Assembly: GCF_015229955.1 (NCBI RefSeq) | Contig: NZ_JAAKYZ010000001.1 | Span: forward strand, 124,001 to 188,000 | Length of the DNA stretch: 64,000 bases | Source of the DNA: Campylobacter concisus | Lineage (GTDB): Bacteria > Campylobacterota > Campylobacteria > Campylobacterales > Campylobacteraceae | Direction: 5' to 3' | Shown: in pieces, positions 35,302 through 47,551 of the stretch | Position numbering within the stretch: position 1 is the first letter of the stretch | How the letters are laid out: each line of letters opens with the position of its first letter | Notes under the pieces: generated by a model | What the model was told of the DNA's origin: nothing | What the model saw: the letters and a program-made list of their open reading frames with translations, nothing else | Databases searched by the model: none | Program-made: the position numbers and the translations under genes

Positions 35302-36908
35302 AGACGCTCTTTCTCATACCATTTTACAACCATCCAGAAAAGATCAAAGCCCTTTGTGAGGCACTTGCTAGCTATGATCTACACATTTTGATAGTTGATG
35401 ATGGCTCAAACGAAGCTTCAAAAAAAGCACTAGAAAATTTGAGCGAATTTGGTGTAGAAATTTTGACAAGAACCCAAAATGGCGGCAAAGGAGCTGCGCT
35501 AAAAGATGGCTTTAGACATGCCTTGCAAAATGGTTACACGCACGCATTTCAGATCGACGCTGACTTTCAGCATGACATAAGTGAAGTGGCTGAGTTTTTG
35601 GAGCTTAGTAGAAAGTATCCACATGATATGATCTTAGCTGACCCCATCTACGGCGAGGATGCACCAAAGTCGAGATTTTATGGTAGAAAGATCACAAATT
35701 TTTGGGTCAAGGTAAATACATTAAGTACCGACATAAAAGACGCGATGTGTGGCTTTAGAATTTATCCACTAAAAGAGCTCGAGTGGGCGATATCTCAAAG
35801 CAAATCAAATAGGATGGAATTTGACATGGAGATCCTAGTAAATGCCGTAAGAGCAGGCATTAGACTAAAGTGGATACCATTAAAGGTAAGATATGAAAAA
35901 GGTGGAGTTTCTCACTTTAAAATGCTAAAAGATAACGCGCTAATAAGCCTTATGCATGCAAAATATTTTTTTAGTTTGGTTCCATTTTTGCTGAGCAAAG
36001 CCTTTAGGGGACAAAAATACGTATGGTGGCAAAAAGGCGAAAGATCAAATGAATTTTTCTTAAGGGTGAGTTTATTTTTAACCAAGAATTTGCCTATTTT
36101 TCTTATAAAACCTATCGTTATGATCGTCGTTTGTTTTTATTATATTTTTTCAAAAATAGAGAGAAAAAATATAAGAGAATTTTTGCAAAACGTAGAGAAA
36201 TTTAGTGGTAAAAAACCAGCTACTGGTGTTTTTAGAAATTTTTATGAATTTGGTATTGCGATTTGCGATAAATTTCGTATTTGGCAAAATGGCGTGCTCG
36301 AAAATGAGCTAGATATTGACGAACTTATGTGGATAAAAGAAGAGTTTGAGGCATCAAAGCGTGGCAGAATTTTGCTAACAAGCCACCTAGGAAATGTAGA
36401 AATTTGCAAGACACTTTCGCTTAGATCGCCAAGTTTTCGTATGATCATCTTGGTTTATAGCAAGGGAAATGAAAATTTTTATAAAATTTTAGAGCAGATA
36501 AGTAAGGGGCAGATCAAGCTAATAAGCGTAGAAAACCTCGATGCAGCAGCTATGCTTGAGCTAAAAGAGGCGGTAGAAAACGGCGTAAATATCGGCATAA
36601 TGGGCGATAGAACTCCGGTAAATGGCGATAAATTTGTTGAGGTTAGTTTTCTTGGTAAGATGGCTAAATTTAACTACGGCCCATACTTATTAGCTGGCAT
36701 TTTGGGTGTAAAAATGAGCACGCTTTGGTGCGTGAAAAATGGCGATAAATTTAGTATCGAGCTAAGTGATATCGCAGATGAGATAAAACTAGGTCGCGAC
36801 CGCAAGGCAAGCGTCATGCCATACGTGCAAAGCTATGTAAAACAGCTCGAAGATCACGCTTGCAAGAACCCATCGCAGTGGTTTAATTTTTTTGATTTTT
36901 GGAGATAA
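35298..36908 (+). CDS. Fusion: GT2 glycosyltransferase + LpxL-like acyltransferase (ApeJ-type)
   Basis: A 536-residue protein. The N-terminal third (1-about 230) is a family 2 glycosyltransferase with VDDGSNEAS (34-41) and IDADFQHD (86-93; nucleotide-sugar/metal site). Membrane segments follow near 215-235 and 265-285, then an LpxL/HtrB-like acyltransferase with TSHLGNVE (His-x4-Glu) and MGDRTPVNGD. Such fusions are known in aryl-polyene clusters. It could glycosylate a lipid and attach the polyene acyl chain, building the anchor by which the pigment is held in the envelope. Confidence 0.85.
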   Translation: MKTLFLIPFYNHPEKIKALCEALASYDLHILIVDDGSNEASKKALENLSEFGVEILTRTQNGGKGAALKDGFRHALQNGYTHAFQIDADFQHDISEVAEFLELSRKYPHDMILADPIYGEDAPKSRFYGRKITNFWVKVNTLSTDIKDAMCGFRIYPLKELEWAISQSKSNRMEFDMEILVNAVRAGIRLKWIPLKVRYEKGGVSHFKMLKDNALISLMHAKYFFSLVPFLLSKAFRGQKYVWWQKGERSNEFFLRVSLFLTKNLPIFLIKPIVMIVVCFYYIFSKIERKNIREFLQNVEKFSGKKPATGVFRNFYEFGIAICDKFRIWQNGVLENELDIDELMWIKEEFEASKRGRILLTSHLGNVEICKTLSLRSPSFRMIILVYSKGNENFYKILEQISKGQIKLISVENLDAAAMLELKEAVENGVNIGIMGDRTPVNGDKFVEVSFLGKMAKFNYGPYLLAGILGVKMSTLWCVKNGDKFSIELSDIADEIKLGRDRKASVMPYVQSYVKQLEDHACKNPSQWFNFFDFWR

Positions 36909-36910
36909 AT

Positions 36911-37333
36911 TTGAAAATTTCACACGTTAGCACATTTAAAGTGGCGTTTTTTGATGTTGATAGCATGGAAGTGATGTGGCATGGCAACTATGTCAAGTAC
37001 CTAGAAATGGCACGCTGCGAACTACTTGACAAGCTAAGGTACAACTACATCGCTATGAAAAAAGATGGTTACGCCTTTCCTATCGTAAAACTTGACGTAA
37101 AGTACGTACGTCCAGCCTTTTTTAACGACACTATCAAGGTCACGACGACGCTTAACGAGTGCGAAACATTTTTGAAATTTCACTATCTTATAGAAAATGA
37201 AAAGGGCGAAAAATTAAGCGAGGCAAATACCGCGCAAGCTGTCATCGATATGAAGAGCTTACAAACTTGCTTTGAGATGCCAGAGGCTCTAATAAAGGCG
37301 ATTAAAGCTTACACGAAAAAGGAAAATTTATGA
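36911..37333 (+). CDS. Acyl thioesterase, hotdog family (ApeK-type)
   Basis: The TTG at 36911 is preferred over 36899, because GGAGATAA lies just upstream of it. About 140 residues of the 4-hydroxybenzoyl-CoA thioesterase / YbgC type, with the catalytic-loop pattern FFDVDSMEVMWHGNYVKYLE (Asp15/Asp17 and His24). It would release or edit acyl chains from carrier protein. Overlaps the LolA-like gene by 4 bases. Confidence 0.85.
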   Translation: MKISHVSTFKVAFFDVDSMEVMWHGNYVKYLEMARCELLDKLRYNYIAMKKDGYAFPIVKLDVKYVRPAFFNDTIKVTTTLNECETFLKFHYLIENEKGEKLSEANTAQAVIDMKSLQTCFEMPEALIKAIKAYTKKENL

Positions 37334-37848
37334 AAAAAATAGCTCTTTTTTTAGCCATTTTTATATCTTGCTTTGGCTATGAGCTGGGTGAGCTTAAAAA
37401 TATAGTAAAAACAGATGGCGTAAGCGGAAATTTCACGCAGACAAAGAGCCTGGCTGGCTTTAATAAAAACATAAAAAGCATAGGCGAGTTTAGGCTTGAA
37501 AAGGGTGGTCTTTACTGGGACACGCTAGAGCCAGTCGTCTCAAAGGTTTTTATAAATAAAGATGGCATTTTTAAAAACGAAAATGGCAAGCTTGAAAAGA
37601 CGAGTGCAAATTTTGACGAAAAGCTCTTTCTGGCCATTATCAGCCTCGATGAAAACGAGCTTAGAAAAGAATTTGATATAAAAACAAGTGGCAGCCTAAA
37701 AGAGTGGAGCATAGAGCTAAGCCCTAAAAATTTACTCTTTAAACAAATTTTTAAATCCATAAAGATAAGTGGCGATGAGGCGGTAAAAAAGATCGAGCTT
37801 GACGAGGTAAGCGGCGATAAAACGATAAATGAGTTTAGTCTAAAATGA
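37330..37848 (+). CDS. LolA-like periplasmic carrier (ApeL-type)
   Basis: A 172-residue secreted protein: signal peptide about 1-17, then a LolA/LolB-type half-barrel with GNFTQTKSLAGFNKNI, GEFRLEKGGLYWDT and a beta-rich end. It probably escorts the lipidic polyene product across the periplasm toward the outer membrane, working with the MMPL exporter encoded next. Overlaps that gene by 4 bases. Confidence 0.8.
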   Translation: MKKIALFLAIFISCFGYELGELKNIVKTDGVSGNFTQTKSLAGFNKNIKSIGEFRLEKGGLYWDTLEPVVSKVFINKDGIFKNENGKLEKTSANFDEKLFLAIISLDENELRKEFDIKTSGSLKEWSIELSPKNLLFKQIFKSIKISGDEAVKKIELDEVSGDKTINEFSLK

Positions 37849-40073
37849 AAAAACTAGCCACGATCTTGGCTTTTATCTTTATTTTTTTAGCCTCGCTTGG
37901 ATATTCGCTTGCGAGCCTAAAAAACGTACAAACTGACATCTTTTCACTGATAAATTTCAAAGACGCCAAAGAGGCAAAGGTGCTAAAAGAGGTGCAAGAT
38001 GAGATGGCGTCAAATTTTTTAGTGCTGGTAAATTCTAAAGAGCTGGCCAAAAATGTGCAAAGCTTAGCTCTTAAAAGTTCGCTTTTTAAGAGCTTTGAGG
38101 TGAACATTGACGTAAATTTAAATGATATAAAAAACGACATCAACCGCTCAAAGATCGCGCTTTTAAGTAGGGCTGATCTAGAGCTTCTAAAGAACGATAA
38201 AAACGCTTTTTTTAAAAAGCGCGCAGAGGAAATTTTTAATAGCTTTAGCTTTAGACTTTTAAATGTAAAAGATGATTTTTTCTCGCTAAGTAGCGGTTTT
38301 AGCGCAAAAAATGGCAATGTGAGATTAAATTTAGCAGATCTTATGCTTGAGGTAAAAGACGCAGAGAATAGCTTTTTCTTGCTAAAAGGCGAGCTAAAAA
38401 AGGAAGTTTCGAGTGAGGGGCTAATAAAATTTTACAATGAGTTACAAGCGCTTAAAGTTGGACAAAACGAGCTTTTTGTGCACTCAAGTGCCCTCTATCA
38501 GGCATTTTCAAAGCAAAAAAATGAGAGCGAGAGCCTTTATATGAGTGTGGTCTCGCTAAGCCTAACCGCTATATTTTTGATGCTTGCTTTTAGAAATTTG
38601 CGAATTTTTTATGTGATATTTATCGCTGTATTTGGCTTTAGCGTGGCATTTGCAGGCACTTTTCTCTGCCTAAATGAACTAAATATCCTTACTATTTTAA
38701 TAAGCACAAGCCTTATTGGCCTCATGTTTGACTACGTCTTGCACTGGCTTAGCAAAAATGAGGGTGAAGCAATCAGGGCAGGCAGCATAAAAAATATGCT
38801 AAAAATTTTCTTGCTAGGCCTACTTATCACGCTTAGTGGCTATCTAGCTTTTACGTTTTCTGATCTTAAACTGCTTAAAGAGGTGGCACTATTTTCAACG
38901 TTTGCGCTAGTTGCTGCGTTTTTAGCTAGCTACTTTTTTATGCCTTTAGTCTTTGAAGGGGTGAAATTTTATAGATCAAAGGTTTTTGATACGTTTTTAA
39001 CTAAATTTTGCAAGCTCTCTGCCCTAGTTGCTAGGCATTTGGGAGTTAAATTTCTAGCTTTTTCGCTTATTTTGCTAGCTATTTTTCTTGGCTTTGATCT
39101 TAAAAATTTATCAAAAAGCGAAAACGTAAAAGACTACTCAAATATGCCAAAGAGCCTACTAGCGGACTCTTCTTATATCTTAAATCTAACTGGCAACAAC
39201 CAAAATACGATGATAGTGACAAGATCAAGAGGTGATGTTTTGGGAGGTGAAAAGAGCCTTTTAGATGAGCTAAAAAAGAGAAATTTGATAAAAGATGAGA
39301 GCTCGCTAAGCGATATGTTTTTAAGTAAAAGCGAGCAGGGTGAGCTAAAAGAGGCCTTTAAAAAGGCGCTTGATGATGAGCAAATTTATGTGATTTATGA
39401 GAAATTTGGTTTTAGCAAGGATGAGATAAAGGATGAAATTTTAAAAATTTTGGGCGAAAAAGAGCTTAGAGTTAGTGAAATTTTAGCTCTAAAATCAATG
39501 AAAGATTTTAAGAAATTTATGCTTGATGAAAATGCAAGTGTGGCTTACGCGAGCAGCTTTGTAAAAGGAGCTCAAAGTGATGAGGTGCTGAAGCGCTACA
39601 ACGCTTTTAGCCTAAATTTTGCTGACTCGCTAAATGAGAGCCTAACTCAGGCAAAAGAGCTTGCTCTAAAGCTAAAAATAGCAGCACTTGTGATCGCGTT
39701 TTTACTGCTATGGTTTTATTTTAGTGCGCTTATCTCGGCACTTGTGATGGGCGTCATCATCTTTGGCGTGCTTCTTACGCTCTTTATCTTTGCTGTTTTT
39801 GGCATAAATTTAAGCATTTTTGGTGTCTTTGGACTAATACTTGCAAGCGCTGTGGGGATTGACTACATGATATTTGCGCTAAATGAGAGTCTTAGCGAAA
39901 AAGAGCGAATTTATGGGATATTTTGCGCATTTATAACGAGCTTTATCTCATTTTTTGCGCTATCTTTTAGCCAGACCGCTGCTCTTAGTGTATTTGGGCT
40001 AAGTGTTAGCCTTTGCGTGCTGATATATGGGCTGATCGCCAGCGTTTTATCTTGTAAAAATATAAAAATTTAG
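37845..40073 (+). CDS. MMPL/RND-type lipid exporter (ApeM-type)
   Basis: A 742-residue membrane protein with the MMPL plan: helix 1 (about 4-25), a periplasmic domain (about 30-220), five helices (about 228-370), another helix near 400-420, a second periplasmic domain (about 425-605) and a final helix block (about 612-740). The GLMFDYVLHW and SAVGIDYMIF segments carry the membrane-embedded Asp residues used for proton coupling. Last gene of the cluster. It would export the finished lipid or its precursor through the inner membrane to the LolA-like carrier. Confidence 0.85.
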   Translation: MKKLATILAFIFIFLASLGYSLASLKNVQTDIFSLINFKDAKEAKVLKEVQDEMASNFLVLVNSKELAKNVQSLALKSSLFKSFEVNIDVNLNDIKNDINRSKIALLSRADLELLKNDKNAFFKKRAEEIFNSFSFRLLNVKDDFFSLSSGFSAKNGNVRLNLADLMLEVKDAENSFFLLKGELKKEVSSEGLIKFYNELQALKVGQNELFVHSSALYQAFSKQKNESESLYMSVVSLSLTAIFLMLAFRNLRIFYVIFIAVFGFSVAFAGTFLCLNELNILTILISTSLIGLMFDYVLHWLSKNEGEAIRAGSIKNMLKIFLLGLLITLSGYLAFTFSDLKLLKEVALFSTFALVAAFLASYFFMPLVFEGVKFYRSKVFDTFLTKFCKLSALVARHLGVKFLAFSLILLAIFLGFDLKNLSKSENVKDYSNMPKSLLADSSYILNLTGNNQNTMIVTRSRGDVLGGEKSLLDELKKRNLIKDESSLSDMFLSKSEQGELKEAFKKALDDEQIYVIYEKFGFSKDEIKDEILKILGEKELRVSEILALKSMKDFKKFMLDENASVAYASSFVKGAQSDEVLKRYNAFSLNFADSLNESLTQAKELALKLKIAALVIAFLLLWFYFSALISALVMGVIIFGVLLTLFIFAVFGINLSIFGVFGLILASAVGIDYMIFALNESLSEKERIYGIFCAFITSFISFFALSFSQTAALSVFGLSVSLCVLIYGLIASVLSCKNIKI

Positions 40074-40074
40074 C

Positions 40075-40566
40075 TTAAATTCCTGGCTTCAAGCGTTTTG
40101 CCTATTTTGGAGGCTTTGGTAAAAATTTTTTATTAACAGCTAGTTTGCCACCATCTTCGTTTTATTCACCTTGTTCTGGATGTTTGAAGCTATATTGAGT
40201 TTAAAATTTATATGGCAGCTTGGCTAGTTTTTTATAAATGCTACCATTTTAGAAAAAGTTGGTGTTGCTGCTTTCAAAAATATATTTGTGGCTTACTAAA
40301 TTTGCACGGCATGAGGCGCCGTAAGCTTGCATAAATTTGGCATAAGAGCTAAACTCACCACTGCTAATCTTGCTTATAAATTTATCCAACTACTCGCTCT
40401 TGCCATTTTGCGGGATATTACTTTCGCTAAGGTCTATGAGGTCATCCACATAGATAAAATAGTCGCGTATTTTATGAGCTCTTGTCTATCTTTTGTGACA
40501 ACTTCTTTACTTTCTTTATCAGTATATCCACCAAATTTTGCGCCAATGTATCCAAAGGCGAGTTAC
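40075..40566 (-). pseudogene. Decayed protein-coding gene
   Basis: The 617-base gap after the cluster holds no intact gene. On the minus strand one frame from about 40565 reads LAFGYIGAKFGGYTDKESK and on to about 40460. A frame change near there leads to a long second frame down to 40075, broken by several stops (between ...NGKSE and LDKF..., at 40249-40251, and three times further on). Between stops the text is clearly protein-like: DYFIYVDDLIDL, GEFSSYAKFMQAYGASCRAN, SHKYIFESSN. I recognise no family. The plus-strand frame at 40327-40608 is its shadow. An old inactivated gene, possibly of mobile origin. Confidence 0.6.
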
Positions 40567-40690
40567 TTGCTTTTATTTCGCCAGGCTATATCTTGGTGTC
40601 AAATGTAAGTAACTAGGAAATAGCGAGCAACAATATTTTTTTAAATATTTTTGGCTAGTTAAATTTCACGCAAGATTTTAAAGACAAATT

Positions 40691-41788
40691 TTAAGCAAAA
40701 AATATCTCACTTTTTAGGCGAAGTAGACATAGATAGGCGCTTAGCACGCTTTGCTCTCTTACGTAGTTGCGCTCCCCTTTTAAAAGAAGCCTCTCAACCT
40801 CGATATTACCGTCTCTATCGCCAGCTGCGACATATACTGTGCCAACTGGCTTGCTAGCTGTGCCACCACCTGGTCCCGCTATGCCGCTAATAGCAAGCGT
40901 AAAGTCCGCATTTGTCGTGCTTAGCGTGCCTTTTACCATCGCTTTTACGCAAGGCTCGCTCACAGCTCCGTAAGTATCTAAAATCTCATCCTCAACGCCC
41001 AGCCACTCGTGCTTTATGTGGTTTGCGTAGGTTACTAACGAGCCATCAAAGCTAGCCGAGATGCCGCCATATCTTGCAAATTTAGCTGCCGCCAGCCCAG
41101 CCGTGCAAGACTCGGCAAATGAAATTTTAAGTCCCTTTTGCATGAGCTTTTTTGCTATAAATTCGATCACATCTTTTTGTGGGATAAATTTTTGCGAAAA
41201 TAGCGTTTTTACCCCTTGTAAAAAGCTCTCGATCTGACCAAATTTATTGCTTTTTGCCCTTACTAGTATCAAATTTGGCAGGATCTGCGCAAGAGTGATA
41301 TCAACCTCGTAAGTTTTAGCAAGTGGCAGCATAAGGATCCTCGCACTATCAGCGTCGATGTCCATTAGATGAAAGTAACTAAAATCAGGCTCATACTCGG
41401 TGAGAAACTCGCCTAGCTCTTCATTTGGATTAGCTTTTATGAGATTTATCTGAGCGTTATTTAGGCTGGCTAGAAAGCTATTTTTAGAGTAGTCTAAGCT
41501 ATCTTTAAGCGCAAGTGTCGTGCTATCTTTTAGCTCGAGAGAGCCCCCAGTTAGCGTCGCTACAATCTTTGCGGCGATGGCAAAATTTTCATCTGAGCCA
41601 AAAATGCTTACAAAGTCGTAATCTTTTGATAAATTTTCGATGATAAAAGGTAGCTCTTTGCTGTTTTTTGGAGCAAAACTGACCACTCCAAGCTCGCCAA
41701 AATGATCCTCGTAACTTTGAAAAATGTAGTTTAGAAATTCTCTATTTATCTCAAGATCTTCGCCTATTATCAAGATACTTTGTCTCAT
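40691..41788 (-). CDS. cinA: CinA family protein, nicotinamide-nucleotide amidase domain
   Basis: A 365-residue protein. The C-terminal domain (about 205-365) is a clear PncC/CinA amidase with the catalytic Ser in SFAESCTAG and SGIAGPGGGTASKPVGTVYVA; it deamidates NMN in pyridine-nucleotide salvage. The N-terminal half should be a MoaB-like domain, but its usual GGLGPTxDD motif is missing (SIFGSDENFAI stands there), so it is probably catalytically dead. AAAGGAGC precedes the ATG. It diverges from ileS. Confidence 0.85.
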   Translation of the reverse strand: MRQSILIIGEDLEINREFLNYIFQSYEDHFGELGVVSFAPKNSKELPFIIENLSKDYDFVSIFGSDENFAIAAKIVATLTGGSLELKDSTTLALKDSLDYSKNSFLASLNNAQINLIKANPNEELGEFLTEYEPDFSYFHLMDIDADSARILMLPLAKTYEVDITLAQILPNLILVRAKSNKFGQIESFLQGVKTLFSQKFIPQKDVIEFIAKKLMQKGLKISFAESCTAGLAAAKFARYGGISASFDGSLVTYANHIKHEWLGVEDEILDTYGAVSEPCVKAMVKGTLSTTNADFTLAISGIAGPGGGTASKPVGTVYVAAGDRDGNIEVERLLLKGERNYVREQSVLSAYLCLLRLKSEIFFA

Positions 41789-41811
41789 TTTTAAGCTCCT
41801 TTTTTTGCCCC

Positions 41812-41817
41812 ATTATA
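41812..41817 (-). promoter_or_regulatory. Probable -10 box for cinA
   Basis: Reads TATAAT on the minus strand, about 24 bases upstream of the cinA ATG. The divergent ileS promoter lies just beyond it. Confidence 0.5.
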
Positions 41818-41850
41818 CTATTTTTCAGTGTGATTTAACCAGCACAGGTG

Positions 41851-41856
41851 TAAAAT
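41851..41856 (+). promoter_or_regulatory. Possible -10 box for ileS
   Basis: TAAAAT preceded by GTG (an extended -10), 28 bases before the ileS ATG. TATACT at 41814-41819 is an alternative. No T-box leader is seen. Confidence 0.4.
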
Positions 41857-41883
41857 TAGCAAATTTTAAAATCAAGGTAAAAA

Positions 41884-44640
41884 ATGGACTACAAAGAGAC
41901 ACTTTTACTCCCAGAGACAAATTTCCCGATGCGCGGAAATCTCCCACAAAATGAACCACAAAGACTAAAATCATGGTACGAAGAGCGCAAGGTTTATGAA
42001 AAAATGAAAAAAAACCGCCAAAAAGCGGTTAAAAACTTCAACATCCACGACGGCCCTCCGTATGCAAACGGCCATCTTCACATCGGCCACGCGTTAAATA
42101 AAATTTTAAAAGATATCATCACAAAAACGCACTATTTTTACGGCGAAAATGTCCACTACGTGCCAGGCTGGGACTGCCACGGCTTGCCGATCGAGCAACA
42201 AGTTGAAGTAAAGCTTGGCGATAAGAAAAAAGAGCTTAGCAAGGTCGAGATCAGGGAGCTTTGCAGGCAGCACGCGAGAGAATTTATAGACATTCAGCGC
42301 AATGAATTTAAAAGCCTTGGCATCATCGGTGACTTTGAAAATCCATACATGACGATGAAATTTGAGTTTGAGGCCGACATCTACAAAGCACTTTGCGAGA
42401 TCGCTAAAAAGGGGCTTTTGATAGAAAGAAGCAAGCCAGTTTATTGGAGCTGGGCGGCTAGATCGGCGTTAGCTGAAGCTGAAGTCGAGTATGAGGAGAA
42501 AGAGGACTACTCTATTTACGTAGCATTTGAGCTTGATGGCGACGCGCTAGAAAAGCTTGGCGTAAAAGAGGCAAGCGCTGTCATCTGGACAACTACGCCT
42601 TGGACACTTCCAGCAAATCAAGCCATAAGTCTAAAACCAGATGAAATTTATGTGCTAACGGCTGAAAATTTGATATTTGCAAAGCCACTACTTGAAAGCG
42701 TTGTGCAAAGTGGTCTAAGTAAGGGCGAGATCAAAAAAGAGTTTAAATCAAGCCTGCTTGAAAATACTCACGCGATAAATCCACTAAACGGCAGAAAGTC
42801 ACGATTTTTACTAGGCGATCACGTTATGATGGATGGTGGTACTGGACTTGTTCACACAGCTCCAGGACACGGCGAAGACGACTACTACGTATGTTTGAAG
42901 TATGGCTTTAGCGAAATTTTGATGCCAGTTGATGATGGTGGCTGCTACGATGAGAGCCTAAAACATCACGGACTATTTAGAAGCGACGTGGTAGACGAGT
43001 TTGTCGGCATGCACATCTTTAAAGCAAATGAGAAAATTTTAGAGCTACTTGGTAAAAGCTTGCTTAGCGTCTCTAAATTTAGGCACTCTTATCCATTTTG
43101 TTGGAGAACGCATAAGCCTGTCATTTATAGAGCCACAAAGCAGTGGTTTATAGCTATGGACGAGGCTAAACTAGGTGGAAAAACGCTTAGACAAACAGCG
43201 CTAAAAGAGCTTGAAAAGGTTAAATTTTACCCAAGTGTGGGCATAAAAAGAATAGGCTCTATGATAGAAAATCGCCCAGACTGGTGCATCTCTCGTCAGC
43301 GTGACTGGGGCGTGCCGATCGCATTTTTCAGAGATAAAGCGACAAAAGAAGTTATATTTGATAGTGAAATTTTGGACCACATCGTGGCTATCTTTAAAGA
43401 AAAAGGCGCTGATGCGTGGTGGGCGCTAAGTATAGATGAGCTTTTACCAAAAGGCACAAAATACAAGGCTGAAAATTTAGAAAAAGTGATGGACATCCTT
43501 GATGTTTGGTTTGATAGTGGCTCGACATGGCATGCAGTCTTGCAAAGCGACAACTACGACGCTGGCAAATACCCTGCAAGCATGTATCTTGAGGGCTCAG
43601 ATCAGCACCGCGGCTGGTTTCAAAGCTCGCTTCTAGTAAGCACAGCTATAAATTCTCACGCACCTTATGAGAGCATACTAACTCACGGCTTTACAGTCGA
43701 TGCTAAGGGCGAAAAGATGAGCAAGAGCAAGGGCAACGTCATCGCTCCACAAGACGTGGCCAAAACTCACGGCGTGGAAATTTTACGCCTTTGGGTTGGC
43801 ATGAGTGATTACTCAAGCGACCTAAAAATAAGCGAAGATATATTAAAGCAAATAAGCGAGCAATACCGCAAAATCCGCAACACGATCCGCTTTTTACTAG
43901 CAAACGTAAATGACCTTGAGAGCCTAAATACAGAGTTTAACATTCTTGATAAATGGATATTAGCACGCGCTAAAAAGGTCTTTGACGAGGCGAGCGCTTG
44001 CTTTAGAAATTACGACTTTTCAAAGGGCTTTAACATCCTTTTAAATTTCCTATCAGCCGATCTTAGTGGCGTCTATCTTGACGTTTGTAAAGATAGGCTC
44101 TACTGCGACGCAAAAGACGCTCCAAGAAGAAGATCAGCCCAAAGCGCGATGGCGATCATCACAAAGGCACTTTTGCCACTCATCGCTCCAACGCTTACTT
44201 ACACCGTCGATGAGGTGATGGATTATGCTCCAAAGATCATCAAAGGCGAGGCAAAAGACGCGTTTGATCTAGTCTATGAGCCGATCATTTTTGACCTTAG
44301 TTTTGAAGATGAGCTGCTTTTTGCTAGCAGGGAGAAATTTAACGAGATCGTGGATGTTCTTAAAAAGGATAAAAAGATAAAGTCAACCCTAGAGCTAAGC
44401 CTAGAGACCACAAGTCACAGCATCACAAGCTACGACGAGCGCGAAGTGGCTGATCTTTACATGGTAAGCTCAGTTAGAGCTTACGATGATAGCGAGCCGT
44501 TAGCTGAGTTTGAGCTGGAGGGTGATAAATTTAAGATCATAGCAAGCAACCTTCACAAATGCCCAAGGTGCTGGAAATTTAACGCTAGCAAAGAAGATGC
44601 GCTATGCCCAAGATGCGAAGAGGTCATAAGTGCTAAGTGA
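41884..44640 (+). CDS. ileS: Isoleucine--tRNA ligase
   Basis: Charges tRNA-Ile; 918 residues. Class I motifs: [10 protein letters not shown] near 73 (HIGH) and KMSKSKGNV near 617. The editing domain lies between (about 190-400, with [11 protein letters not shown]). A C-terminal zinc knuckle has paired CPRCWKF and CPRCEE. This is the shorter, mupirocin-sensitive-type bacterial IleRS by length and zinc site. First gene of a long plus-strand run to guaB and metX. Confidence 0.97.
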   Translation: MDYKETLLLPETNFPMRGNLPQNEPQRLKSWYEERKVYEKMKKNRQKAVKNFNIHDGPPYANGHLHIGHALNKILKDIITKTHYFYGENVHYVPGWDCHGLPIEQQVEVKLGDKKKELSKVEIRELCRQHAREFIDIQRNEFKSLGIIGDFENPYMTMKFEFEADIYKALCEIAKKGLLIERSKPVYWSWAARSALAEAEVEYEEKEDYSIYVAFELDGDALEKLGVKEASAVIWTTTPWTLPANQAISLKPDEIYVLTAENLIFAKPLLESVVQSGLSKGEIKKEFKSSLLENTHAINPLNGRKSRFLLGDHVMMDGGTGLVHTAPGHGEDDYYVCLKYGFSEILMPVDDGGCYDESLKHHGLFRSDVVDEFVGMHIFKANEKILELLGKSLLSVSKFRHSYPFCWRTHKPVIYRATKQWFIAMDEAKLGGKTLRQTALKELEKVKFYPSVGIKRIGSMIENRPDWCISRQRDWGVPIAFFRDKATKEVIFDSEILDHIVAIFKEKGADAWWALSIDELLPKGTKYKAENLEKVMDILDVWFDSGSTWHAVLQSDNYDAGKYPASMYLEGSDQHRGWFQSSLLVSTAINSHAPYESILTHGFTVDAKGEKMSKSKGNVIAPQDVAKTHGVEILRLWVGMSDYSSDLKISEDILKQISEQYRKIRNTIRFLLANVNDLESLNTEFNILDKWILARAKKVFDEASACFRNYDFSKGFNILLNFLSADLSGVYLDVCKDRLYCDAKDAPRRRSAQSAMAIITKALLPLIAPTLTYTVDEVMDYAPKIIKGEAKDAFDLVYEPIIFDLSFEDELLFASREKFNEIVDVLKKDKKIKSTLELSLETTSHSITSYDEREVADLYMVSSVRAYDDSEPLAEFELEGDKFKIIASNLHKCPRCWKFNASKEDALCPRCEEVISAK

Positions 44641-44734
44641 GCCAGTAAGCGCAACTATCATAATAGCAACGATCGCTGCGGTGGTCGTTGTTAGCTTGTT
44701 TGGCATATTTTTGGTTAATAAATTTAAAGGATAA
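44630..44734 (+). CDS. 34-residue single-helix membrane protein
   Basis: A very small frame: GTG 44630 inside the end of ileS, with AGAGG six bases upstream, ending TAA at 44734. It encodes a short polar start (MLSEPVSAT), one strong transmembrane helix (about 9-28, [20 protein letters not shown]) and a basic end. A tiny gene is also annotated at this place (between ileS and gatA) in C. jejuni (Cj1060c). Clean ribosome site, overlap with ileS and tight spacing to gatA support it as real. Function unknown. Confidence 0.6.
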   Translation: MLSEPVSATIIIATIAAVVVVSLFGIFLVNKFKG

Positions 44735-44739
44735 AAATA

Positions 44740-47550
<2,811 letters not shown>

Positions 47551-47551
<1 letters not shown>

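Noticed and set aside
26419-40073. Recently acquired foreign origin of the polyene cluster judged from composition
   Set aside because: Its codon use and base composition look like the surrounding genome, and no mobile element flanks it; if acquired, the event is old.
40327-40608. Plus-strand 93-codon frame
   Set aside because: It is the antisense shadow of the decayed minus-strand gene; it has no ribosome site and an unnatural composition.
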